From NCBI RefSeq assembly GCF_011604685.1, contig NZ_CP050063.1:5850501-5914500 (forward strand): a stretch of 64,000 nucleotides of DNA. The letters are read 5' to 3'. This document shows, one piece after another, positions 9,184-17,223 of this stretch. The notes under the pieces are model-generated. The model made no database searches, was not told where the DNA came from, and saw nothing but the letters and a program-made list of their open reading frames with translations. A program made the position numbers and the translations under genes. Numbering within the stretch: the stretch's first letter is position 1; each line of letters begins with the position of its first letter. This DNA is from Spirosoma aureum (lineage in GTDB: Bacteria; Bacteroidota; Bacteroidia; Cytophagales; Spirosomataceae).

Positions 9184-11253
9184 TTGAAACGAGTACAAAC
9201 TTATAGTTTTCTGGCAGCGCTGATTACGGCTGGAATGGCCTTTGGTCAGACTGGTCCGGATTCATCAAAGACGCCACAGCAGACGACTGCCACAGCCAAT
9301 CGGCTGGGCGAGCCGCCCGGTGCGCCGGCAGGTTATTTTATGTTTCCGATTATGCCGGGAGCCGCTAATTCGCTGTCGGGTGGTTTAGGTGATTTGCGGG
9401 CGAATCACTTCCATGCCGGGCTTGACATACGAACGGGTGGCCGCGAAGGGCTAGACGTTCATGCTGCCGCTGATGGCTACATTGCGCGCATTGCCGTCTT
9501 TACAGGTGGTTATGGCAACGTGGTATTCATCAAACATCCGAATGGTCTGACAACGGTTTATGGCCACCTCAAAGCCCTCAAGGATACCCTTGGCACTTAC
9601 CTTCGCGAACAGCAATACGAAAAGAAAACGTTCGAGATTGATTTACGGCCCGCACCGGGACAATTCCCGGTCAAGCAAGGAGACATTATTGCGGCATCAG
9701 GTAATACTGGCGGGTCTGGCGGACCTCATCTACACTTCGAAGTTCGTGACGCCAAGGATAATCTCATCAACCCGCTGCTCTACGGTTTCCCGGAACTTAA
9801 GGACGATGTACCTCCTTATTTCGAGCGGATAGCGTTGAAAACAATGACGGCGACTTCGCGCATTAACGGCGAATACCAGCGCGTTAGCTTTGCGCCCGTT
9901 CGTCGTGCTGACGGCACCTATACGCTTTCGCAGCCTATCACGGCATCGGGGCTTCTTGGCCTGGAAGTATTGGGTTATGACAAATCTAACGGGTCGCCTT
10001 ACCGGAACGGAATCAGTTGCCTCGAAATCCGGCTCGATGGGCGCGAGGTATTTGCCTACAACATGAACAGTTTTCCGAATGAATACACGCGGTTCATGAA
10101 TATCCATGAGAACTACGAAGTGGAACAGATGAGCGGCCAGCGATACCATCGGGGCTACATTGCTGATGGCAATATTCTGAATTTATATAAGTTACAAAGC
10201 AATGCAGCTTATCGGGGACGCTTACCCATATTGGACGGACAACCCCATGAAGTTACACTAACGCTTTATGATGCTTTCGACCATGCTGCTCAACTAACCT
10301 TTACGATACTGCCGGAATCACCGACAACTAACCCACCCCGCACAGATTCGTTGACCGTTTCGCCCGCTACCTATACGCCCGATCAGGCCAGTGGAGAGTC
10401 TGCTGCAACCATTACAACCGACGAGAATGTACTGAAAATAACCGTCAGGAACATAGCCGCGAATAATCCCCCGTTAGCCAAATTACACAGTGGTCGTACG
10501 GTAACTGAGCAGCCAGTTAGTTATGTGCGCAACAACCAAGCAGTTTATCTTATAGATTTGCGCCAGTCATTGCCAGACTCCATACAATTTGGCCGGGGCG
10601 TAGTGCGAACAAATTTCAAAAAACGCATTATCCCCGGACGCAACGAAGTAATTGTCGATGGTAGTACCCGGCTGAAATTTGAGGCCAAAACGCTATTTGA
10701 CACGTTGCACCTGGCAATGCGACCAATACCAGGAGGTGGTCTGGAAATCAACCAGCCTACGATACCACTCAACGATTATCTGACGATTCAGTATACCCCG
10801 AATTACCCGATTGCAGTCGACACGATGCGTACGAAAGCCTATTGGACGAGTGGTGGTCGTGAAAGTTTTCTGGGCGGAACGTGGAATAAGGGCCGGATTG
10901 AATTTAAAACTCGTTCGCTGGGTCGGTTTCAACTGATGACCGATTCCAATCCGCCAACGGTCGAAATTTTGTCGGCTACGCCAAAAGGAATCACAGCCCG
11001 GATTCGGGATGACCTGTCGGGTATTGCTGATTTTAGGGCCTTAGTTAACGGTGAATGGGTGTTGATGCAATACGACTATAAACGTGCATTGTTGTGGTCG
11101 GACAAGCTTAATCCGGACGAACCGTTTGAGGCCGGTGATGAAGTACTTATACAAGTGAAGGATCGCTCTGGCAACATCGGTTCAGACACTACGACCATTG
11201 AAGTGCCCCGACCCAAACGAAAAGCCACGCCCAAACGACGTCGAAGACGATAA
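9184..11253 (+). CDS. M23 family peptidase with long C-terminal extension
   Basis: LytM/M23 proteins cut peptidoglycan cross-bridges or act as inactive regulators of cell division enzymes. Zinc ligands are visible as HAGLD (His 77, Asp 81) and HLH (His 182, His 184), counted from the TTG at 9184. I chose that TTG because it gives a clean signal peptide, KRVQTYSFLAALITAGMAFGQ. The longer frame from a TTG at 9088 would put about 30 polar residues in front. The catalytic domain covers about 60-200. The remaining 480 residues look like beta-rich domains, and the tail is a basic KRKATPKRRRRR. Confidence 0.88.
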   Translation: MKRVQTYSFLAALITAGMAFGQTGPDSSKTPQQTTATANRLGEPPGAPAGYFMFPIMPGAANSLSGGLGDLRANHFHAGLDIRTGGREGLDVHAAADGYIARIAVFTGGYGNVVFIKHPNGLTTVYGHLKALKDTLGTYLREQQYEKKTFEIDLRPAPGQFPVKQGDIIAASGNTGGSGGPHLHFEVRDAKDNLINPLLYGFPELKDDVPPYFERIALKTMTATSRINGEYQRVSFAPVRRADGTYTLSQPITASGLLGLEVLGYDKSNGSPYRNGISCLEIRLDGREVFAYNMNSFPNEYTRFMNIHENYEVEQMSGQRYHRGYIADGNILNLYKLQSNAAYRGRLPILDGQPHEVTLTLYDAFDHAAQLTFTILPESPTTNPPRTDSLTVSPATYTPDQASGESAATITTDENVLKITVRNIAANNPPLAKLHSGRTVTEQPVSYVRNNQAVYLIDLRQSLPDSIQFGRGVVRTNFKKRIIPGRNEVIVDGSTRLKFEAKTLFDTLHLAMRPIPGGGLEINQPTIPLNDYLTIQYTPNYPIAVDTMRTKAYWTSGGRESFLGGTWNKGRIEFKTRSLGRFQLMTDSNPPTVEILSATPKGITARIRDDLSGIADFRALVNGEWVLMQYDYKRALLWSDKLNPDEPFEAGDEVLIQVKDRSGNIGSDTTTIEVPRPKRKATPKRRRRR

Positions 11254-11353
11254 AACGATTTTCGATAGATGGGTTTTGGTTTACCGAACAGAAGTCTCAG
11301 CAAGTAACAACTCCCGAATAGCTTATACCGAGAACCATAAACCATACATCTGA

Positions 11354-11803
11354 ATGAGCCTGAATATTGGTGATCCGGCCCCCGACTTTACAAGCACTGA
11401 TCAAACTGGTCAGCCAATTAAACTGTCTGATTATCGGGGCAAAAAAGTCGTTATTTATTTTTACCCCAAAGACGATACGCCTGGCTGTACTGCTCAGGCG
11501 TGTAGCCTCCGGGACAATTACGATCGACTGAAAGCGGCTGGCTACGAAGTTTTGGGCATCAGTGTAGATGATGTCAAATCGCACCAGAAATTTGCCAGCA
11601 AATATGATCTGCCTTTTACGCTCGTGGCCGATACCGACCAACACATTGTTGAAGCGTATGGTGTATGGCAGGAAAAATCCATGTATGGCCGCACCTATAT
11701 GGGTACTGTCCGGACTACGTTTCTGATTGACGAAAATGGTATTATTACCGATATTATTGGCAAAGTGGATACGAAAAACCACGCCGAACAAATTTTAGAA
11801 TAA
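11354..11803 (+). CDS. bcp: Thioredoxin-dependent thiol peroxidase (Bcp)
   Basis: Bcp-type peroxiredoxins reduce hydrogen peroxide and organic peroxides using thioredoxin. In the 149-residue product the peroxidatic Cys is at 45 and a likely resolving Cys at 50, in DTPGCTAQACSLRD, the atypical 2-Cys arrangement. The thioredoxin fold is complete, with YFYPKD before the active site and RTTFLIDENG near the end. It lies 100 bases after the M23 gene and is followed by a nested palindrome. Confidence 0.96.
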   Translation: MSLNIGDPAPDFTSTDQTGQPIKLSDYRGKKVVIYFYPKDDTPGCTAQACSLRDNYDRLKAAGYEVLGISVDDVKSHQKFASKYDLPFTLVADTDQHIVEAYGVWQEKSMYGRTYMGTVRTTFLIDENGIITDIIGKVDTKNHAEQILE

Positions 11804-11806
11804 CCT

Positions 11807-11869
11807 GGTGCAGATGCCCACGTCTGTACTTTTGCCATAAATCCTGATGCGGACGTGGGCGTCCGCGCC
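11807..11869. repeat. Nested palindromes between bcp and the transketolase
   Basis: Arms at 11807-11826 and 11849-11869 are imperfect reverse complements of each other. Each arm is also nearly self-complementary: the right one has a 7-bp stem gcggacg/cgtccgc around tggg. It can therefore fold as one long or two short hairpins. No T run follows on the plus strand, so it is not a classic terminator. Confidence 0.7.
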
Positions 11870-11877
11870 ATTACTAC

Positions 11878-12735
11878 ATGGAACTCGAACAACTCGAACA
11901 CATCGCAACCGCCGTTCGGCGCGACATCGTCCGCATGGTTGCGGCCGTTAACTCTGGTCACCCCGGTGGATCTCTGGGCTGTACTGACTTTTTGGTTGCG
12001 CTCTATTTTGATATCATGAAGTTGAAAAAAGATGCCGACGGTACACCTATTTTCGACATGGATGGTCGCGATGAAGACCTATTCTTCCTCTCAAATGGGC
12101 ATATTTCGCCGGTTTTTTACTCGGTCCTAGCGCGCGCCGGTTATTTTTCTCTGGACGAACTGTCAACGTTCCGAAAACTGAACAGTCGCTTACAGGGGCA
12201 TCCTACCACTGCCGAGCACCTGCCAGGTATTCGCATTGCTTCGGGCTCATTAGGACAGGGTTTGTCGGTAGCATCTGGTGCGGCTTACTCTAAAAAACTC
12301 AATGGCGACACAAACCATGTTTATGTGTTGATGGGCGATGGCGAGCAGCAGGAAGGCCAGGTCTGGGAAGCGGCTCAGTTTGCCCCCAACAAAAAATTAG
12401 GCAATCTGACTGCTGTCATCGACTTCAACCACGCTCAGATTGATGGTAAAACTGATTACGTTAACAACAACCGCGATCTTGGTGCCAAATACAGAGCGTT
12501 TGGCTGGCATGTTGACGAAATGCAGGGGAACGATATGGCTGATGTTATCAAGACCCTGAAGAAAGCTCAGGAAGATCCGGATGTGCCAACGCTGATTCTG
12601 ATGCATACAGAAATGGGCTTCGGTGTAGATTACATGGTTGGCAGCTACAAGTGGCACGGTGTTGCTCCAAATGCTGAGCAACTTACCCAGGCCCTGAATC
12701 AATTGCCCCTATCTGTAGGCTATTCGGATTATTAA
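11878..12735 (+). CDS. Transketolase, N-terminal subunit
   Basis: Transketolase moves two-carbon units between sugar phosphates in the non-oxidative pentose phosphate pathway. This 285-residue protein carries the thiamine diphosphate-binding half, with GHPGGSLG near residue 30 and the ThDP/Mg motif MGDGEQQEGQVWE near 155. The pyrimidine-binding half is in the next gene, 33 bases downstream. Such split transketolases are common in bacteria and archaea. The two proteins must assemble to be active. Confidence 0.95.
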   Translation: MELEQLEHIATAVRRDIVRMVAAVNSGHPGGSLGCTDFLVALYFDIMKLKKDADGTPIFDMDGRDEDLFFLSNGHISPVFYSVLARAGYFSLDELSTFRKLNSRLQGHPTTAEHLPGIRIASGSLGQGLSVASGAAYSKKLNGDTNHVYVLMGDGEQQEGQVWEAAQFAPNKKLGNLTAVIDFNHAQIDGKTDYVNNNRDLGAKYRAFGWHVDEMQGNDMADVIKTLKKAQEDPDVPTLILMHTEMGFGVDYMVGSYKWHGVAPNAEQLTQALNQLPLSVGYSDY

Positions 12736-12768
12736 AAACACAAGCCCATTGCTGTCCTGAAAAAAATC

Positions 12769-13722
12769 ATGAAAAAATACGAGTACACCGAAAAAAAAGA
12801 CACTCGCTCCGGCTTTGGCGCCGGTATAGCTGAACTTGGCAAAACCCATCCCAACGTAGTAGCGCTGACCGCCGATCTGGCTGGTTCGCTGAAACTCGAA
12901 GCATTCATTAAAGATAACCCCGAACGGTTTGTTCAGTGCGGTATTGCCGAAGCCAATATGATTGGCGTGTCGGCTGGCCTGACCATTGGCGGTCATATTC
13001 CTTTCGCAACCACATTCGCTAACTTCGCTACGGGTCGGGTCTACGATCAGATTCGCCAGTCGGTTGCGTATTCCAACAAAAACGTTAAAATCTGCGCATC
13101 ACACGCAGGTGTTACGCTTGGCGAAGATGGGGCTACTCACCAGATTCTGGAAGATCTGGGTATGATGAAAATGTTACCCAACATGACCGTCATCAACCCC
13201 TGCGATTATAACCAGACCAAAGCCGCTACCATCGCCATCGCCGACCATGTTGGGCCCGTTTACCTACGCTTCGGACGGCCCGTTATTCCGGTCTTTACGC
13301 CTGCCGATCAAAAATTCGAAATCGGGAAGGCATGGACCGTCAATGAAGGCTCCGATGTGTCGATTTTCTGCACCGGCCACCTGGTTTGGGAATCCATCAA
13401 AGCAGGCGAAATACTGGCAGCAGAAGGAATTGAAGCCGATATTATCAATATTCACACGATTAAACCGTTAGACGAAGAAGCGATTCTGGCTTCGGTGAAG
13501 AAAACGGGCTGTGCCGTATCGGCAGAAGAGCACATGATCAGCGGAGGCCTGGGCGATAGCGTTGCGCACGTTCTGGCACAAAACTTTCCGGCTCCACTTG
13601 AATATGTTGGCGTTCACGATACCTTCGGTGAAAGTGGTACACCCGACCAGTTGATGCAAAAATATGGCCTCACTGCCGACAAAATTGTTGAGCAGGTGAA
13701 GAAAGTAATGGGAAGAAAATAG
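12769..13722 (+). CDS. Transketolase, C-terminal subunit
   Basis: This 317-residue protein is the second half of the split transketolase. It holds the pyrimidine-binding domain, with the activating Glu in CGIAEANMIGVSAGL near residue 61, and the C-terminal domain (TGHLVWESIKAGEIL and IHTIKPLDEEAI). It starts 33 bases after its partner, so both are made from one transcript. The family overlaps with the DXP synthase and pyruvate dehydrogenase E1-beta folds, but the split pair and motifs favour transketolase. Confidence 0.95.
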   Translation: MKKYEYTEKKDTRSGFGAGIAELGKTHPNVVALTADLAGSLKLEAFIKDNPERFVQCGIAEANMIGVSAGLTIGGHIPFATTFANFATGRVYDQIRQSVAYSNKNVKICASHAGVTLGEDGATHQILEDLGMMKMLPNMTVINPCDYNQTKAATIAIADHVGPVYLRFGRPVIPVFTPADQKFEIGKAWTVNEGSDVSIFCTGHLVWESIKAGEILAAEGIEADIINIHTIKPLDEEAILASVKKTGCAVSAEEHMISGGLGDSVAHVLAQNFPAPLEYVGVHDTFGESGTPDQLMQKYGLTADKIVEQVKKVMGRK

Positions 13723-13725
13723 AGT

Positions 13726-13816
13726 AGTTAGGAATGAGGAGCGAGAAGTGAGAATGCTCCGCGAAAAACAATAGCGTGTCGGCTATTATCATTCCTCGCT
13801 CCTCACTCCCAACTCC
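13726..13816. repeat. Heptad-built inverted repeat upstream of the sigma factor gene
   Basis: The left arm is agttagg, aatgagg, agcgaga, agtgaga (13726-13753). The right arm is tcattcc, tcgctcc, tcactcc, caactcc (13789-13816). The arms pair well, with about 35 bases between them. It fills almost the whole space between the transketolase stop and the sigma factor start at 13825. Confidence 0.8.
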
Positions 13817-13824
13817 TAAAAAGA

Positions 13825-14397
13825 ATGACTGACGCAGAACTCCTCGCCAAATACCGCGACCCGTCGAGCCGGAATTATGCCTTTAATCTGCTGGTACGTC
13901 AGTATCAGCAGAAAATTTATTGGCATATCCGTAAGATGGTCATTGACCACGACGACGCTGATGATTTGGTTCAGGAAACATTTATTAAAGTCTGGAATAG
14001 CCTGGAACAGTTTCGGGGTGACAGTCAGTTATATACCTGGATTTACCGGATTGCCACCAACGAGTGTCTCAATTTTCTGAACAAGAAGCGAAGGCGTTTT
14101 TTCCTGCCTATTGGCGACGTCGAGGGTGAATTGATGGAAAAGCTGGAAAGCAATTCGGATTTTGTCACGTCGGGCAACGAGTTAAGTGGCGAAGAAATTC
14201 AATTGAAGTTGCAGAAGGCCCTGCTAAAATTACCGGATAAACAACGGCTGGTGTTCAACATGAAATACTTCGATGACATGAAGTACGAAGAAATTGCCGA
14301 GATTACCGGTACGTCAGTTGGAGCCTTGAAAGCATCCTATCACCTTGCCGTAAAAAAAATCGAAGATTATCTGGATAAATCTGATACGTCTGATTAA
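13825..14397 (+). CDS. RNA polymerase ECF-type sigma factor
   Basis: The 190-residue protein contains sigma region 2 (about 20-90, with DDADDLVQETFIKVWNSLEQ and the W-containing helix TWIYRIATNECLNFL) and region 4 (about 130-185, LPDKQRLVFNMKYFDDMKYE and a helix-turn-helix). Region 3 is absent, as in ECF sigma factors. The two following genes encode a membrane protein and an exported protein. That suggests an envelope stress or anti-sigma arrangement, though no classical zinc anti-sigma motif is present. Confidence 0.94.
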   Translation: MTDAELLAKYRDPSSRNYAFNLLVRQYQQKIYWHIRKMVIDHDDADDLVQETFIKVWNSLEQFRGDSQLYTWIYRIATNECLNFLNKKRRRFFLPIGDVEGELMEKLESNSDFVTSGNELSGEEIQLKLQKALLKLPDKQRLVFNMKYFDDMKYEEIAEITGTSVGALKASYHLAVKKIEDYLDKSDTSD

Positions 14398-14466
14398 ACC
14401 CCGATCAGTGTAACTTGTCAAATCGCATATAAAGAACGAATTGTGTAACTTGTACACTGAACGACA

Positions 14467-14931
14467 ATGAACGAAATGAGCAACTTCAGGATTGACGAAC
14501 TTCCTCCCGAGCACCCGCTTCGACAACAACCGTTTCGGGCTCCGGATGGCTATTTCGACCAGCTGCCATCACGAGTGCAGGCTCGCGTGACCCGTAAACC
14601 TAAACCAGCGTTTAGCATTAGCTGGTCGTGGCAACGTACGGTAACTTCGCTGGCCGGTGCCAGTCTGATTGCCGTGCTGATCTGGAAAACCTTACCCCAA
14701 CGGCAGGAGTCTATTGGCAGAGAAGCACTGACGGGTGTAAGTAATGATGTAATTGCAGCTTATCTTGATGATCAGGGAATCGATCCGTATGAGTTAGCCG
14801 ATGGTCAGCAAGTTCATTCGTCATTGGGTAGCGATACAACGGCCATTCAATATTTAAATGTGAAACCCGCCGATATTCAGCAGCACATTGACGAGCAAAA
14901 CGTATCAGAATCACTGGGCCTCGGCTCCTGA
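14467..14931 (+). CDS. Single-pass membrane protein, possible anti-sigma factor
   Basis: The 154-residue product has a polar N-terminus with the motif FRAPDGYFDQLP near 23-34, one membrane segment (about 58-75) and a C-terminal part rich in Asp and Gln. The APxGYF motif and this gene order, directly after an ECF sigma factor, recur in Bacteroidota, where the partner is usually left as hypothetical. A role as membrane regulator of the sigma factor is inference from position and topology. There is no HxxxCxxC anti-sigma motif. Confidence 0.75.
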   Translation: MNEMSNFRIDELPPEHPLRQQPFRAPDGYFDQLPSRVQARVTRKPKPAFSISWSWQRTVTSLAGASLIAVLIWKTLPQRQESIGREALTGVSNDVIAAYLDDQGIDPYELADGQQVHSSLGSDTTAIQYLNVKPADIQQHIDEQNVSESLGLGS

Positions 14932-14958
14932 CTTTATAGAATGGTTAATTATACCACG

Positions 14959-15393
14959 ATGAGACACGCATGGATTGGTTGGATAGTAGCTTTAGTGATG
15001 ACAACACACATCACAATGGCGCAAAACGACCCGAACGGACGCCAGAAAATTGAGGCTGCAAAGATTGGCATGATTACCAATCGGCTCAATCTGACAACAG
15101 ATCAGGCACCACAGTTCTGGGCGGTTTATAACGAATATAACGGTAAAAAGCAGGAATTGAACCGCCGGATTCGGCAGCTTAGCAACGAGCCTTCCCGTAC
15201 GAGCCTCAACGACAATCAGTTGGTCAATGGCCTGCGCGAGATAAACTCAACCAAGCAAAAACTTGCCGATCTTGATGAAGAGTATATGAGCCGGTTTCTG
15301 AAGGTAATCAGTCCGGCCCAATTGACTGAGTTGTATAAAACTGAGCAGACGTTTAATAAGATGCTGCTTAATCGGTTGAACAATCAGAATTAA
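14959..15393 (+). CDS. Exported helical protein, Spy/CpxP-like
   Basis: Starting at ATG 14959, the protein begins MRHAWIGWIVALVMTTHITM, a good signal peptide, so about 20 residues are removed. An ATG at 14941 would only add six polar residues. The mature part is helical and charged. It has the pattern of LTxxQAPQFW and repeated coiled-coil-like stretches seen in periplasmic Spy/CpxP-like sensors that bind misfolded proteins or metals. It lies 27 bases after the presumed anti-sigma gene. Its stop codon is inside a large palindrome. Confidence 0.75.
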   Translation: MRHAWIGWIVALVMTTHITMAQNDPNGRQKIEAAKIGMITNRLNLTTDQAPQFWAVYNEYNGKKQELNRRIRQLSNEPSRTSLNDNQLVNGLREINSTKQKLADLDEEYMSRFLKVISPAQLTELYKTEQTFNKMLLNRLNNQN

Positions 15394-15447
15394 GCGAAAA
15401 TCATAAGGGCGATCTGATCAGATCGCCCTTATGATTTTCGCTTAATT
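15388..15447. terminator. 60-base perfect palindrome overlapping two stop codons
   Basis: Arms 15388-15417 and 15418-15447 are exact reverse complements with no loop. The plus-strand stop (TAA at 15391-15393) is inside the left arm, and the minus-strand stop (15446-15448) overlaps the right end. The last sense codons are also part of the arm. It should fold into a very stable hairpin on both transcripts, but T runs are short, so termination would rely on stem strength. Confidence 0.88.
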
Positions 15448-16474
15448 AATACCGAACTACCTTAAAGCTGGAGATACCGCCATCGAAGCGAATCGTCATT
15501 TTCTTTTTGGAAGTACTGTAGCCAGGGCTCTCAAATTCGCCACCACCTACATCGGTAAAATCATCAAGGCGTTCTAAATTCAGAGCGCCATCTTTTTTAA
15601 TGCGGCAACCTACTTCTTTCGGAACATGCACTGTCACCGAAGCCGCACCCACATCGAGTTTCACATCGGACACATCAGCTTTGGCTCCTAATTTAAGATC
15701 CAGATCAGCTGCCCCCACCGCTAGTTTTAAATCCTTCACGGTATAAGCACTTAAATCAAGGTCACCCTGCCCGGCACCCAGTGCAATATCCATTGACCAG
15801 ACTGGCTTATCGTTCAGATGAACGTCTACCCGATTTTCGAACTTACCGTCTTTAAGGTCAATGTGTTGATTCTCATCCGTTGGCTTTAACTCAATGGTCG
15901 GAATGTGTGTTGTTTCATCCCGGTCTACCGACATCGAATAGCTACCGATATTTTGTTTGGTGTCGGCTTTTATGAGTTCAGTCGTTGGATCGCTGATAAT
16001 AAAGCGTCCAGCTCCTCCTGCCAGTTTCAGTACAGCTTCACGGGTATCGGTATCCATCGCTTCGGTAAACGTATTCGTCTGAATTTTCCCCGCATCCCGA
16101 TTATCCCGTTCAGAGCGATAGTCGTCCTCGTTATCGTCGTTATCATCGTCATTACGATTATTATTATCATCATCGTCGTCATCATCATCATGATTATTCC
16201 AATGGATGCCAAAACCGTCTCGATCCCGATCGTGCGTAAAGAAACCGAATAAAGTTGTCGGTACAGCCACCGCCAGCATCACGGTTGTGATAAAGGCCGC
16301 CGGATTGCCACGACGCTCCAGAATTAGGTTAATACCGGCCAGAATCAGAAGAACCGGCCATAGATTTACCAATGAATGCCAATTGACATCTAGCCATCCG
16401 ACTCTCCGAGCCAGGAACAGCACACCAAATGTGAGCAGAAAAATGCCCCAGAATAATCCATTTCTTCGTTGCAT
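15446..16474 (-). CDS. LiaF-like membrane protein with Asp/Asn-rich linker
   Basis: The 342-residue protein has two or three hydrophobic segments in the first 80 residues, as in LiaI/LiaF transmembrane regions. A highly acidic stretch at about 82-127 is mostly Asp and Asn. The rest (about 140-342) is beta-rich, like the LiaF/DUF2154 C-terminal domain. Such proteins sense cell-envelope damage. It follows a PspC-like gene on the same strand, and the pair looks like an envelope stress module. The Asp/Asn stretch is a codon repeat that may vary in length. Confidence 0.85.
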   Translation of the reverse strand: MQRRNGLFWGIFLLTFGVLFLARRVGWLDVNWHSLVNLWPVLLILAGINLILERRGNPAAFITTVMLAVAVPTTLFGFFTHDRDRDGFGIHWNNHDDDDDDDDNNNRNDDDNDDNEDDYRSERDNRDAGKIQTNTFTEAMDTDTREAVLKLAGGAGRFIISDPTTELIKADTKQNIGSYSMSVDRDETTHIPTIELKPTDENQHIDLKDGKFENRVDVHLNDKPVWSMDIALGAGQGDLDLSAYTVKDLKLAVGAADLDLKLGAKADVSDVKLDVGAASVTVHVPKEVGCRIKKDGALNLERLDDFTDVGGGEFESPGYSTSKKKMTIRFDGGISSFKVVRY

Positions 16475-16488
16475 GACAAAGTTTATTT

Positions 16489-16544
16489 ATGGCTGATCCC
16501 GGATGGATTGTTGTCGTTTGCAAAATTCATCCGGGATCAGCCAT
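16489..16544. repeat. 17-bp hairpin between the PspC-like and LiaF-like genes
   Basis: Perfect arms at 16489-16505 and 16528-16544 enclose a 22-base loop. In minus-strand transcripts it lies between two co-directional genes and is not followed by a T run. It may mark a processing site or attenuator rather than a terminator. Confidence 0.7.
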
Positions 16545-16547
16545 CTT

Positions 16548-17012
16548 TTATAAAGGGTTGTTGGTGTTATTTTTATCAGGATCGTATGGCGTTTTGATAC
16601 GATCCCGGAAAATCAGCCACAATCCAATCGCAATCAGGACGAATGGCCACAGATCGCCAAAGTCAATATCGAGATAGCGATCCAGCAGAAACAGAACGCC
16701 GAGAAGAATCAGAACTGCCCCGCCGATAAGGCTACGGTCGGGCGATGCGGGTTGATTGGGATTGTAGGGATTCATAGAAAAAACGGGGTTTGCATAAACG
16801 GTTGTCTGAGCTGTTGATCCACCGAACCTACGTTCTGGCAGTGCGATCCACAAGATACAGTAAATGATAAGAGCCGGAAAGTGGGGAATAAAAATTCCTA
16901 TCACAAAAATGAGCCGGACTACGGCACGATCTATGCCAAAATAATCGGCTAAACCTGCGCATACTCCCCCTATTTGGGCCTGGTCGGAAATACGTTCTAA
17001 TCGTCTGTTCAT
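16548..17012 (-). CDS. PspC domain-containing membrane protein
   Basis: The N-terminal 60 residues form a PspC domain: a basic start, then IGGVCAGLADYFGIDRAVVR and a membrane helix (about 35-58). PspC proteins take part in phage-shock-type responses to membrane stress. Residues 92-136 add two more hydrophobic segments of the LiaI type. With the LiaF-like gene downstream on the same strand it forms a Psp/Lia-like module. The 154-residue length matches other two-part Bacteroidota forms. Confidence 0.9.
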   Translation of the reverse strand: MNRRLERISDQAQIGGVCAGLADYFGIDRAVVRLIFVIGIFIPHFPALIIYCILWIALPERRFGGSTAQTTVYANPVFSMNPYNPNQPASPDRSLIGGAVLILLGVLFLLDRYLDIDFGDLWPFVLIAIGLWLIFRDRIKTPYDPDKNNTNNPL

Positions 17013-17223
17013 GGCTTTTTGTGTCTAAAACCGATGTAAACCTAGTAACGGAGCAGGACCTGCGAAAAGAGAATAGGAAGAATGGACGCGCGGTTTGATG
17101 GAAGTATGTTTTCAATGATAGTAGGTAATACATAGTAGCAGGCGACAGACAGGAGTTTATCAGTTTCCCTCTTCAACGGGCAGTTGGTGTGCCTTTCTGC
17201 CCGCTGAAGAAGGAAAACCGCTT

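Noticed and set aside
9730..10149. 139-codon open frame on the minus strand inside the M23 gene
   Set aside because: It runs antisense to a well-supported coding gene, and its protein has no recognisable domain or start context.
11297..11791. 164-codon open frame antisense to bcp
   Set aside because: bcp on the plus strand has full family motifs; the antisense frame is a shadow.
11878..13722. Pyruvate dehydrogenase E1 alpha/beta instead of split transketolase
   Set aside because: Sequence motifs (GHPGGSLG and the CGIAEANMIG segment) and domain split fit transketolase halves better.
15388..15447. Palindrome as insertion sequence end or attachment site
   Set aside because: No transposase, target duplication or second copy in the window; its position at converging stops fits a terminator.
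16130..16200. Tandem GAT/AAT run as CRISPR-like or satellite array
   Set aside because: It is in frame and encodes Asp/Asn within a good gene; unit length is three bases.
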